Numbered from the stretch's first letter, positions 1 to 7,634 are shown. The stretch is 12,280 nucleotides of DNA from Lentisphaerota bacterium (GCA_003552565.1 PUNB01000179.1:1-12280); one strand, 5' to 3'. Notes: generated from the sequence alone by a model not told the origin. Translations and numbers: made by a program.

Positions 1-579
1 GAATATTGAATGATGAATTTTGAAGTGCAACTGTCTGGTCTGTCCGAAACTCAACATTCAGAATTCAGAATTCAAAATTCATTATTAGTGTTCCCTGTTT
101 CTTCTACGGGGTATCAGGCGCTTCGCGCCGGAGGCTGAGCTTATGTGAGACTAAGGGTGGGACGAAGAGAGCGATGAAGTGTTTAGAAGAGAGGCGTTGA
201 GCGCCATGACACTTAAACACTTAATCGAACACTTGAGCCCACTCTTACTTGGTTACGCTTAAACCACCTGCTTCGTCGGTATTGGGCATGAAAGGCAACC
301 CCAATTCACCCACAGATTTTACTGACGAGACATTTATTTTTTACAGAAGATCGCAAAGGACGCAAAGAAAAGCCGTGGCACCGGCTTCCTGCAAAGCGGC
401 CCTGCGAGCCGGAAAAATTCCGCCCGAAGCGTGCCGGCGTGTCACGCTGTCATGCCGCGCCGTAGCCTTGGCCTAGGCGGGAGCGCCCTGAAGGCGGAAG
501 GCCGGCGGTCTCCACCGGACGAGATTGCATTTTTAAACAGAAAGTCGAAAATTTCCAAACAAACCAGGAGAAAGAACAG
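1..579. other. Repeat-rich spacer, no convincing gene
   Basis: This stretch holds no ORF I believe. Near the left edge an AT-rich inverted repeat (9-24 against 71-86, 15 of 16 bases matching) brackets tandem copies of a short ATTCAGA-type motif. A second inverted repeat, AAGTGTTTA at 177-185 and TAAACACTT at 214-222, could form a hairpin with a small GGCG/CGCC stem inside it. Around 350-370 is a short CGCAAAGGACGCAAAG stretch, and 380-530 is GC-rich and palindromic. This mosaic looks like accumulated intergenic repeats. The last 60 bases become AT-rich and should hold the leader of the GTPase gene that starts at 580. I see no clear -35/-10 pair. Confidence 0.6.
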
Positions 580-2778
580 ATGACTTCAAAAGCCGCGCCG
601 ATGAAAACTGAATTGTCGAGTTTCTGCCAGGACTATTCGAAGCTGTTGCTGCCGTTGCGCCGGGAATTGGGAAAGACGATAGATTTCATTCGTGATAAAA
701 GAGATACCGACGAGATCAGGAAGACTCTTTCCAATCTTTGTGACGCGCATCATCGTTTGAAAACCCTGGCTGAGAAGATCGAATCCCAGCAGGCATACGT
801 GATTATTTTCGGCCCCCTGAAAAGCGGTAAAAGCACTTTGATGAATGCTTTCAGCGGAGCTTATGTCAGCGAGGTGACAGCTTTGCCCGCCTATCCTTGT
901 CTGGTGCATGTTCGACACGAGGAACAGGTCAGCTTGTCGGCTTCACGATTCAACGGCCAGACGGAGAGCTTTGAGGATTTCAGCCAGATGCAGTCGGCCG
1001 TCGAGGTTTACCATCGGGAACTGGCTGAAAAAATTCGGGAGGTAGAGGAGAATGATGGGACCTTTGAACCGGGGATCCATAGTCCGAACGCGATTCGCCG
1101 CCTCGATATCGGGTTGCCGGCGGAACCCTTGAAAGAGTCTTATACAATATTGGTCGATACTCCCGGGTTATACAGCCGCATGAAGTTCGGCTATGATTTA
1201 ATGAGTCGGGAATTTCGCGACAGTGCGGCCTGCGCGGTGTTCGTCGTGAAAACCGACAATCTTTTTCTTGAACAAGTGTTCGAAGAATTTAACGACTTGC
1301 TCAATCTCTTTTCCCGTATTTTCCTGGTGGTTAATATCGATGGTCATAAATACGATCTGGAACCGGATGGAGACCTCCGCCCGAGTCTGGAAAGCCGGGA
1401 GCCGCAAAAGATAGTTGACGCCTTCTGTTCTTTGTCCATGAGCGCGCCTTTGCGGCACGCCTATGAAGAAGGACGCTTGAAAATTTATCCCATCGATTTA
1501 CTGAAAGCCGCTTCCGAAAGACTGGGAAAAGAGGGGGCGTGGCCCGAAAATGAGATAGGGGCGGAAAAAGAAGAAGGTGAGAACCAGAGCAATCTTGTGT
1601 CATCGGAATCGGAAAGCGGTGACGGTCAGCAATCCGGGACTGTGGAAAACTCCGAAGCCGTGGAGGAAGATATTGGTTCCGGAAAATTTAATCAGTTCAT
1701 GGTGGATTTGACGGACTATCTCAACAGTAACGATTACCTGGTTCATTTCATGCGTGACAGCTTGCGTCAGGGACGGCAGCTGATAAGTGAGGTTGAAGAA
1801 GGATGCCGGCAGGAAAATCTGCGCGGCTTTTCGGCGGGACTGAAATCCATGCAGGCTGATCATGACCGCTTGAATGAGCAGAGGCAGGCCTTGGGAAGGC
1901 TGCGGAAACTGGATTGGCGGGAAGCTTTCGGCGGAGTGCTGGAACAGTTGAAGCAGGATGGTGAAAATTATGTCCAGTCAGAGAGGGATCGTCTGGAATC
2001 GGAATTGGCAATGAATATAAATGAATGGTTCTCCAATACCGCAAGCTTGAAACATCTGTTGGAAGAACAGATTCTGCCAGTTTTCGAAAGTCTGCCGGAA
2101 AAATTCCAGGAATATGTTCTGGAGCGCCTGCAGGAGGCAACCAATACCTCCGTTGCCGGGGCTGTGCTGTCGGATGCTGACAAGCGGGATATTGAGAAGG
2201 TTGAATTAGCATTGACCGATATTCGCCAACAGGCTTTAGAAGCGGCTTATGAATTAAGCCAGAAGATTTCCATGCTTGAGCCGGAAATCGGGGAAGCGGC
2301 GATGCCGGTGCGGCGGCGTTTCTGGGATTGGTTGTTTTTCCGCGGAAAGAACCGACTTCGGACAAAGTTCTTCGGGCCTGATTCATCAAAGGAAATCTCA
2401 ATTAAGATCAAGCAGTCCCGCCTTGGCGAGAAGAGCAGGCATGAATTTTTCACCAATGTTCAGGAAGAGTTGCAGAAAATCATGTCAAAGCTTTCAAAGA
2501 ACATAGTTGAAGATATTGCCGAAAGCTACGCCACCGCCGCCAGGGACGGAATTGATGAAGTTTTGAAGAGCCGGATTGAAGATTCGGATCAGAAGCTTCC
2601 TCGCCTGCAGCAGCGCATTCAGGCGCGTCAGGAAGTTCTTAAGGCCATTGACAAATTATCCCGCCAGATCAAGACTCAAGATCAGGACCTGGCCGCTTTG
2701 GAAAATACCTTCGCCCAAGAACACCCTGCGCCGGAGCCAGAAGCAGAAGAGCCTGATCTTCAGGAAGAAGATGGCTAG
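580..2778 (+). CDS. Dynamin-like large GTPase (732 aa)
   Basis: This is a bacterial dynamin-family protein, a family of large GTPases that bind and remodel membranes. The P-loop GPLKSGKST lies at residues 78-86, a switch I threonine at about 100 (EVTALP), and the DTPG motif at 193-196. The fourth guanine-specificity motif is not canonical: VNIDG at 251-255 or HKYD at 256-259 could serve. An acidic, Ser/Glu/Gln-rich insert of about 45 residues (320-366) interrupts the region after the G domain. The C-terminal half is mostly helical and charged, with likely coiled coils near 420-470 and 675-712. A short basic, aromatic patch at 578-599 (FWDWLFF flanked by Arg/Lys) is a plausible membrane-contact tip. 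The tail is acidic. There is no signal peptide, so a cytosolic, membrane-peripheral protein is expected. The start is supported by AGGAG about 9 bases upstream. Bacterial dynamins are often paired; no partner is next to it here. The family call is strong; the cellular role is unknown. Confidence 0.88.
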   Translation: MTSKAAPMKTELSSFCQDYSKLLLPLRRELGKTIDFIRDKRDTDEIRKTLSNLCDAHHRLKTLAEKIESQQAYVIIFGPLKSGKSTLMNAFSGAYVSEVTALPAYPCLVHVRHEEQVSLSASRFNGQTESFEDFSQMQSAVEVYHRELAEKIREVEENDGTFEPGIHSPNAIRRLDIGLPAEPLKESYTILVDTPGLYSRMKFGYDLMSREFRDSAACAVFVVKTDNLFLEQVFEEFNDLLNLFSRIFLVVNIDGHKYDLEPDGDLRPSLESREPQKIVDAFCSLSMSAPLRHAYEEGRLKIYPIDLLKAASERLGKEGAWPENEIGAEKEEGENQSNLVSSESESGDGQQSGTVENSEAVEEDIGSGKFNQFMVDLTDYLNSNDYLVHFMRDSLRQGRQLISEVEEGCRQENLRGFSAGLKSMQADHDRLNEQRQALGRLRKLDWREAFGGVLEQLKQDGENYVQSERDRLESELAMNINEWFSNTASLKHLLEEQILPVFESLPEKFQEYVLERLQEATNTSVAGAVLSDADKRDIEKVELALTDIRQQALEAAYELSQKISMLEPEIGEAAMPVRRRFWDWLFFRGKNRLRTKFFGPDSSKEISIKIKQSRLGEKSRHEFFTNVQEELQKIMSKLSKNIVEDIAESYATAARDGIDEVLKSRIEDSDQKLPRLQQRIQARQEVLKAIDKLSRQIKTQDQDLAALENTFAQEHPAPEPEAEEPDLQEEDG

Positions 2779-2846
2779 ACAAGGAATATACGAAAAAAGG
2801 GGACAGTTCTTTCACCACCCGTTCGCTTCGCTCACTAGAGTGAACC

Positions 2847-2908
2847 GCAGAGGAAGGCAGCGTTTTGTCGGCAAAGCCGGCAAATGGCTCCTCTCTGTGT
2901 TCCTCTGC
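2847..2908. repeat. Inverted repeat downstream of the GTPase gene
   Basis: GCAGAGGAA at 2847-2855 is matched by its exact reverse complement at 2900-2908, enclosing 44 bases that contain a further short GCCGGC palindrome. There is no T-run after it, so it is not a typical intrinsic terminator. It lies just left of palindromic element A and is probably part of the same intergenic repeat patchwork. Confidence 0.45.
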
Positions 2909-2916
2909 TGCTATCT

Positions 2917-3111
2917 CTAGCGAGGGGTTACGCAAAAAGAGGTTTACTGTCTCTACACGCACAAAATAGTAAAACCTTGTCTCGCACCTTGTCTCGCACC
3001 TTGTCTGGTTTTCTTTCGATTCCTCATTTTTCAGATTAAGTGCGAGACAAGGTGCGAGACAAGGTGAGCACAAAATCAGGCCTCAACCCCTTTTCGCATG
3101 GGGTCTAACTA
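2917..3111 (-). repeat. Palindromic element A (about 195 bp)
   Basis: Read on the minus strand, this element begins TAGTTAGACCCC, forms a small hairpin (GACCCC paired with GGGGTT), then enters a long perfect stem. The stem arms are 25 bases each (2975-2999 and 3040-3064) with a 40-base spacer, and each arm is itself two tandem copies of a 12-base unit (CTTGTCTCGCAC). The far end (around 2917-2945) is a rough inverted copy of the first end. Element B at 5766-5957 is clearly related. The right end overlaps the stop codon of the acyltransferase gene. It codes for nothing I can recognise. A non-autonomous mobile or REP-like element is the likely nature, moved by a transposase elsewhere in the genome. 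Confidence 0.75.
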
Positions 3112-4068
3112 TGTGTTTTCGCGGAGCGTTTCTTCCCGCCACAGGTTATAGAAATTAAAAAACTGCCACGGGTGTCGATCAACGAATTTTTCCAGTTCCC
3201 GAGCGTATTCCCGGGCGTATTGAGCGCATGTTTCCGGTTTTCGAGCATCGGCGGGATCAACCCGGATGACTTTCATCAGTTCTATGCGATATTTTTTATA
3301 GCCGGTTTTCGCGGACATAATTACCAGAATAGGAACGTTGGCGGCGCCGGCCAGCTTGTATGGGGAATAGGGCAGAGTTATCCTGTCGCCTAAAAACTCG
3401 GTTTCCACGGTTTTTTCTTCATCCCCGAACACCCGGTCTCCCATAAGGCCGAGAATTTCTCCATTTTTCAGGCTTTGCAGCATTTGCAGAACGCTGTCAA
3501 AGCCGCAACGCGGATCAATAAATTTACAGGCGGCGTGTCGAGCCAGGGTTTCGGCGATGGGAGAATCTTCCTCGGGGGGGATCATAACTACGGAAACATT
3601 TTTCTTAAGAAAACCCATCTGGGAAACGGCGATCTGCCATAAACCGGCATGGGCATTGATCAGGATGGCTCCTTTGTCGGAAGTGATTGTCCGCAGGGCC
3701 AGTTCTTTCCCTCGGAATTCGGCTTCCAGATTATCCGGGCCGAGTATAGCCACGGCGGCCTGATCAATCAGACAGCGCCCGAAAGAGATAATCAGGCGGT
3801 AACTGTCAATGAATCGCCAGGGAAGAGTTTGACGCTTCGGAAAACGTCGAGCCAAGTAAGGTTTGACGGATGCCCGTATCGATGAAGAAAAAAGCGTGTA
3901 AAAAAGAACCACTATGTACATTATGTGGTAAGCCGGCCGCCGGCCGCCGTAACGAATCAGAATACGAAAGAAACGCAACTGCCAATTCTTTCCGGCTTTT
4001 GACGACTTCCATTTTCCGGTTTGATTTCCTCTCATCGAGGTATCGGAATTTTGCTTGTGCGCAGCCAT
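3109..4068 (-). CDS. LpxL/HtrB-like lipid A acyltransferase (319 aa)
   Basis: The protein belongs to the LpxL/HtrB lysophospholipid acyltransferase superfamily, which adds secondary acyl chains to lipid A or related lipids at the inner membrane. Counting from the ATG at 4068, a hydrophobic segment lies at about 48-63, the acyltransferase motif INAHAGLWQIA around His140, a GDR motif at 210-212, FLGDRITLPYSPYKLA at about 226-240, and the family-typical end HPWQFFNFYNLW. The usual His-x4-Glu/Asp motif reads His-x4-Gln here (Q145), which may be a subfamily trait or reduced activity. An in-frame TTG at 4104 gives 12 more residues but has no ribosome-binding site; the ATG at 4068 has GGGA upstream and is preferred. 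It follows the mannonate dehydratase gene by 44 bases on the same strand and is probably cotranscribed, without an obvious metabolic link. Its TAG stop lies inside the end of repeat element A. Confidence 0.85.
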   Translation of the reverse strand: MAAHKQNSDTSMRGNQTGKWKSSKAGKNWQLRFFRILIRYGGRRPAYHIMYIVVLFYTLFSSSIRASVKPYLARRFPKRQTLPWRFIDSYRLIISFGRCLIDQAAVAILGPDNLEAEFRGKELALRTITSDKGAILINAHAGLWQIAVSQMGFLKKNVSVVMIPPEEDSPIAETLARHAACKFIDPRCGFDSVLQMLQSLKNGEILGLMGDRVFGDEEKTVETEFLGDRITLPYSPYKLAGAANVPILVIMSAKTGYKKYRIELMKVIRVDPADARKPETCAQYAREYARELEKFVDRHPWQFFNFYNLWREETLRENT

Positions 4069-4112
4069 TTTTGTATATCCCGGAGTGATGCCCTCCCCAT
4101 CCAAAGGCTGGA

Positions 4113-5609
4113 TCAGGTGTCGGATTCCGCGTATTGCGGCAGCTTGATGTCCCCGTGCTGATTGTAAACAAAAGGTATTTTTATATGCGCGATCAGCTGC
4201 TGAATCTGTTCTCTTTTAGTTTTTACGGCGGCGGCCATAGCCTCTTCCCGCAGTGCCGGATCGCCGTTGCAGGCTTTGATAATGGCATCAACGTTGTTCG
4301 GACGGGTGGCTTTGATAATTTCACCCATTTCAAATAAGCCGAGCAGCAGCTGGGCGCCGTAGCCGCGTCCGATGATGTCGTAGCCGGGTTTTCCGAAACC
4401 GTGGTCACAGGCCGGGGCGTGGTCGGGGCGGAACACTCCCTGCCAGCCGATGTCCACCAGTGCGTGGACAATCTTCGCCAGCTCCTCTCGATGGTAGGCA
4501 TGATGACTTTCCCGGAAATTCTTGCCGTCGGTTTCGATCGGACGTAAGTGTATGTGCGGGAATATATCATTCGGAGATAAGCCTTTTTGTCGACCGTACT
4601 CGCTCAGTTCATAAATAACCGCCACGATGTCGCGATTTTCTTCATTGGGCATCAGCGAGCCAGTGCACAGCCCGACTCCGCAGTCATGATCCAAAAGGAA
4701 TTTATACCCTTCTATAGTGCCCACGGCCCGCGGCGTTCCCATGAAAGGAGAAAATGCGGGGTCATCGCTGTGGCAGCACAGCCGTACTCCGGCCTCCCGA
4801 GCGGCAGGGGTGACACAGTCAAGAAAATAAGCGATATTTTCCCGCAGTTTGTCAATTGTCATATCCCGGTAGCGTTCGACCGCGGCCCGAAAATCGCTGA
4901 GTGAAAATTCCTGCTGTGCTCCCGGCAGTCCGGCGCTGATCATTCTGGTCAGACGTTCCCTCTGTTCCTCGTCTTCCGCGAGAAATTGTTCGTAATAATT
5001 CCGCGCCGAACGGATTTCTTCCCATGTGTAGGAATTGTCATCGACAAAACTTTCCAGCCTCGAATGACGTTTAAGTATGAAGCAGTCGAAGGCCACAAAA
5101 GCGTCATGGATATATTCCAGAGCCAGGGAATCGTCCGGCAGCCGGACTTCTCCCGTGCGTGTCCAGTCCGCGACCAGCATGAAATTGCCAACCACCTTGT
5201 TCACCCCATGGCGTCCAAGGTTGCGGAGACTGGCGCAGTAAGCTTCTATCTGCTTCTCGCGTTCAGGAGTGCCGCTTTTTATTTCCTCCGTGAAGACCAG
5301 GCTCTCCGCCACATCCCAGACCAGGCCGGTGAGTCTGCCGTGCTTTCGGTACCAGTTCAGCCGCTCCGAACCTTTTAACGCAGCCGGCTCTTGTTTGTGC
5401 GGGTGGTATTCAATGGCGATCTTACGGTCGATGATCGCTTCTTCCGGCCACTCTTCGCCAGCGGGGATTTCGTGCAGAGCCGAAACCACATTGGTGATTC
5501 CCGGTGTTTGATAAATGTTGCGGATCTCTACTGGGTCGGAAGGGCCGAACCAGCGTAAGCCGGCTCTCACTCTTTCACGCTTGAAGTTCACATTGCAATA
5601 TTCGCTCAT
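4113..5609 (-). CDS. uxuA: Mannonate dehydratase-like protein (498 aa)
   Basis: This closely resembles UxuA, which dehydrates D-mannonate to 2-keto-3-deoxygluconate in hexuronate (glucuronate) breakdown. Matches in order: LRWFGPSDPV at 18-27, the ALHEIP segment near 44-49, LVWDVAES near 96-103, NFMLVADWTRTGEV near 142-155, ISAGLPGA at 224-231, LCCHSDDPAFSP near 278-288, GLCTGS at 313-318, IHLRPIET at 353-360 and FRPDHAP at 393-399. His280, Cys315, His354 and Asp396 correspond to the metal-binding residues of the family. It is about 100 residues longer than the E. coli enzyme (394 aa, from memory), with an insert at about 65-93 before the LVWDV strand and other extra loops. The motifs HPDDPP and RPDHG of classical UxuA read HSDDPA and RPDHAP here. 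It could therefore be a divergent branch with another sugar acid as substrate. AGGA lies upstream of the ATG. No other hexuronate genes are in the window. Confidence 0.87.
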   Translation of the reverse strand: MSEYCNVNFKRERVRAGLRWFGPSDPVEIRNIYQTPGITNVVSALHEIPAGEEWPEEAIIDRKIAIEYHPHKQEPAALKGSERLNWYRKHGRLTGLVWDVAESLVFTEEIKSGTPEREKQIEAYCASLRNLGRHGVNKVVGNFMLVADWTRTGEVRLPDDSLALEYIHDAFVAFDCFILKRHSRLESFVDDNSYTWEEIRSARNYYEQFLAEDEEQRERLTRMISAGLPGAQQEFSLSDFRAAVERYRDMTIDKLRENIAYFLDCVTPAAREAGVRLCCHSDDPAFSPFMGTPRAVGTIEGYKFLLDHDCGVGLCTGSLMPNEENRDIVAVIYELSEYGRQKGLSPNDIFPHIHLRPIETDGKNFRESHHAYHREELAKIVHALVDIGWQGVFRPDHAPACDHGFGKPGYDIIGRGYGAQLLLGLFEMGEIIKATRPNNVDAIIKACNGDPALREEAMAAAVKTKREQIQQLIAHIKIPFVYNQHGDIKLPQYAESDT

Positions 5610-5663
5610 GCTGAAATGCTTTCCTGAGGGTTTTTAGAGTAGGTCCTGATGAGTTATGGGGAG

Positions 5664-5689
5664 ATTATAGAATGGTGGCTCTTTCTCAA
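5664..5689 (-). promoter_or_regulatory. Possible promoter for uxuA
   Basis: On the minus strand a perfect TATAAT (5669-5664) lies about 55 bases before the start codon of the mannonate dehydratase gene. The best -35 candidate is TTGAGA at 5689-5684, but the gap of 14 bases is shorter than the usual 16-18. The -10 box is convincing by itself; the -35 is weak. Confidence 0.35.
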
Positions 5690-5765
5690 AACTGATCGGT
5701 AACGAATTCAGGATTTTAATATGAACGGCGGAGCCGGATTGTCCACCCGGTTCAGCCTGGATAAT

Positions 5766-5957
5766 TAGTTAGACCCCGTCCGGAAAGGGTTCGAGAACTG
5801 ATTTTGTGCCCACCTTGTCCCGAACTGAAATCCGGTTGTCTTTATTGTCTGCATCCGGAATGGATTATGGTTTGTGATCCGCCTGAGGCGGATTCGGGAC
5901 AAGGTTCTCGGCAGCACAATTTCCGCTCACAACCCTTTTCGCATACCATCCAGCTAG
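5766..5957 (+). repeat. Palindromic element B (about 192 bp)
   Basis: Read on the plus strand, it starts TAGTTAGACCCC like element A and keeps a GACCCC...GGGTT mini-hairpin, a shared CTGATTTTGTGC stretch at 5798-5809, and then a 12-bp perfect stem CCTTGTCCCGAA (5813-5824) with TTCGGGACAAGG (5893-5904). Within the loop sits a further perfect hairpin, ATCCGCC-TGA-GGCGGAT at 5877-5893. The far end (CCCTTTTCGCATACC) is an inverted copy of the beginning. It lies between the divergent uxuA and DUF4282 genes. The rest of the 471-base spacer (5610-5765 and 5958-6080) shows no gene; the part next to 6081 is AT-rich and may hold a promoter I could not define. Confidence 0.7.
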
Positions 5958-6080
5958 GGTTTGCCGCTTGACTCTTCGCTCTTATTGATTTGCTTTATGG
6001 AAAAAAAATACTATGTTTAATTTAGTGTTGGCAGATGCTCAATTACACAGCCAGTAATCAAACAAAAAGGAAAAAACAAA

Positions 6081-6446
6081 ATGCATGAAATTAATGATTC
6101 CAAAGGTTTCCTGAAAGATCTCTTCGACTTCTCATTTTCCCAATTCATAACCGTGAAGATTATCAAAATCCTCTTCGGCCTTGCCATTATAGGGGCGGCG
6201 ATCTGGGCTTTGATGATCCTTATCGGCGGACTGGGAAGCGGTTCCGTGGGGGTGGCTCTAGGGGCGATAATTTTAAGTCCCATTGCTTTTCTCTTCTCTG
6301 TCATTATCTCGCGAGTTTACCTGGAGTTGATTCTGGTGCTTTTCAGGATCGCCGAAAACACCCAGGTGATGGCTAATGACCAAAAACCCTCCTCTCAGGA
6401 AGATAAGCCGTCTCCAGAGAGCAGTCAGGAAAGTGATAAAACCTGA
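6081..6446 (+). CDS. DUF4282 membrane protein (121 aa)
   Basis: This is a small two-helix inner-membrane protein that matches the DUF4282 family. The N-terminal FLKDLFDFSFSQFIT is followed by one transmembrane helix at about 26-48, a glycine-rich turn (GGLGSGSVG), a second helix at about 54-77, and the conserved block RVYLELILVLFRIAENT at 78-94 that typifies the family. The remaining 27 residues are hydrophilic, rich in Ser, Glu, Lys and Pro, and probably disordered. No function is established for the family and none can be deduced from the neighbours. The ATG is preceded by a purine-rich AAAAAGGAAAAAAC leader. A terminator follows within 75 bases, so it is probably transcribed alone. Confidence 0.82.
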   Translation: MHEINDSKGFLKDLFDFSFSQFITVKIIKILFGLAIIGAAIWALMILIGGLGSGSVGVALGAIILSPIAFLFSVIISRVYLELILVLFRIAENTQVMANDQKPSSQEDKPSPESSQESDKT

Positions 6447-6489
6447 TTTGATTAAGCATTCAGTTGTCATTAATCAATCCTAAATGTAT

Positions 6490-6522
6490 GGGGCAGATTC
6501 TTTCGAATCTTGCCCTTTTTTG
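6490..6522 (+). terminator. Intrinsic terminator after the DUF4282 gene
   Basis: GGGCAGATTC and GAATCTTGCCC pair around a TTTC loop, with one bulged base, and a run of six T follows directly. Position and form suit termination of the DUF4282 transcript, and the glycosyltransferase gene starts only about 20 bases later with its own ribosome-binding site. Confidence 0.8.
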
Positions 6523-6541
6523 ATAAACAGGGAGATGCAAG

Positions 6542-7573
6542 ATGAAAATCGGCATGCTGGCGCCGGTTGCCTGGCGCACCCCGCCGCGAAATTACGGGCC
6601 GTGGGAGCAGGTATGTTCAAATCTTACCGAAGGCCTGACCGCCAAAGGAGCGGATGTGACTCTGTTCGCCACCGGTGATTCGCAAACCGCGGCCGAGCTT
6701 CGGTCAATATGTTCGAAAGGTTATGAAGAGGATGAACATGTGGACGCCAAGGTGGCGGAGTATATGCACATCAGTTTTATGATGGAGCAGGCGGCGGAAT
6801 TTGACATTATTCATAATCACTTTGATTTTCCGCCGCTCTCATACTCGCGTCTGATCCGGCCGCCGATAGTGACGACGATTCACGGTTTCTCTTCACCTTG
6901 CATAGTCCCTGTTTACCGGCGCTATAATGATATATGTCATTATGTATCCATCAGTTACAGTGATCGTCATCGACAGCTTGACTATCTTGCCAATATTTAT
7001 AACGGCCTGGATCCTGATGACTTCACCTGCAGGAACGAGGAGGGGGAATATCTGCTTTTTTTCGGTCGCATTCATCCGGACAAAGGCACACGCGAGGCGA
7101 TTGACACAGCCCGCCTGGCGGGAATGAAGCTGATCATCGCCGGATATATTCAGGATCATAATTACTGGCGGGAGCAAGTGGAGCCGATGATCGACCACAA
7201 GCAGGTGGTTTATGTAGGCAACGCCGGTCCCCGTGAACGCGACCGACTGCTGGGAGGAGCTTACGCTCTGCTGCATCTGATTAATTTCGCGGAGCCGTTC
7301 GGTTTAAGCGTGGCTGAAAGTATGTTGTGCGGCACACCGGTGGTGGCTTTCAACAGGGGGTCCATGCAAGAGCTGATAAAACACGGGGAAACCGGTTTTT
7401 TGGTGAATAATATAGAAGAAGCGGCCGTCGCTTTGAAAAATGTGCCGGGGCTGGCGCGGGAACGCTGTCGAAAGTGGGCGGAAGCGGAATTTTCCATTGA
7501 AAAAATGACGGAAGCTTATATGCGGGTATATGAGAAGATTCTTGGCTCTTCCTCAAAACGAGTGGATTGCTAA
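6542..7573 (+). CDS. Glycosyltransferase family 4 (GT-B fold, 343 aa)
   Basis: This is a retaining GT4-type glycosyltransferase that would transfer a sugar from a nucleotide donor to an unidentified acceptor. The N-terminal Rossmann domain begins MKIGMLAPVAW with a glycine-containing loop PPRNYGPWEQV (14-24), then GADVTLFATGDS (37-47) and a DIIHNHFDF segment (88-96). The C-terminal domain starts near YLLFFGRIHPDKG (170-182). It contains the donor-binding E-x7-E motif, Glu251 to Glu259 in EPFGLSVAE, followed by GTPVVAFNRGSMQELI. There is no signal peptide or membrane helix, so a cytosolic or peripheral enzyme is likely. The ATG follows GGGAG by about 7 bases. The Tyr-Gly-Pro-Trp-Glu form resembles the widespread GT4 branch that has YGGTE here. 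It is not in a polysaccharide cluster, so the acceptor is unknown. The start codon lies about 20 bases after a terminator, so its promoter may overlap that hairpin. Confidence 0.88.
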   Translation: MKIGMLAPVAWRTPPRNYGPWEQVCSNLTEGLTAKGADVTLFATGDSQTAAELRSICSKGYEEDEHVDAKVAEYMHISFMMEQAAEFDIIHNHFDFPPLSYSRLIRPPIVTTIHGFSSPCIVPVYRRYNDICHYVSISYSDRHRQLDYLANIYNGLDPDDFTCRNEEGEYLLFFGRIHPDKGTREAIDTARLAGMKLIIAGYIQDHNYWREQVEPMIDHKQVVYVGNAGPRERDRLLGGAYALLHLINFAEPFGLSVAESMLCGTPVVAFNRGSMQELIKHGETGFLVNNIEEAAVALKNVPGLARERCRKWAEAEFSIEKMTEAYMRVYEKILGSSSKRVDC

Positions 7574-7605
7574 TAATTTTTCTTAAACTTTGTGGGTAAC
7601 AGCTT

Positions 7606-7634
7606 GGTTTCAGGTTTCAGGTTTTCGGGTTTCA
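7606..7634. repeat. Short GGTTTCA tandem repeat
   Basis: Four imperfect copies of a 7-8 base unit (GGTTTCA, GGTTTCA, GGTTTTC, GGGTTTCA) follow each other directly after the glycosyltransferase gene. It looks like degenerate intergenic repeat DNA and encodes nothing recognisable. Confidence 0.5.

Noticed and set aside
249..476. 75-codon plus-strand ORF
   Set aside because: It starts at TTG without a ribosome-binding site, runs through intergenic repeat DNA, and its peptide is rich in Arg/Ala/Cys with no recognisable domain.
1748..2401. 217-codon minus-strand ORF
   Set aside because: It is antisense to the dynamin-like gene, whose frame and domains are well supported; the peptide has a Pro/Ser/Arg-rich composition typical of a shadow frame.
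2975..3064. CRISPR array
   Set aside because: The 12-base units are directly adjacent, palindromically arranged and without unique spacers; no cas gene is present.
2669..3073. 134-codon minus-strand ORF
   Set aside because: It spans the end of the GTPase gene and repeat element A; its repeated CETRCETR segment is only the translated 12-base repeat.
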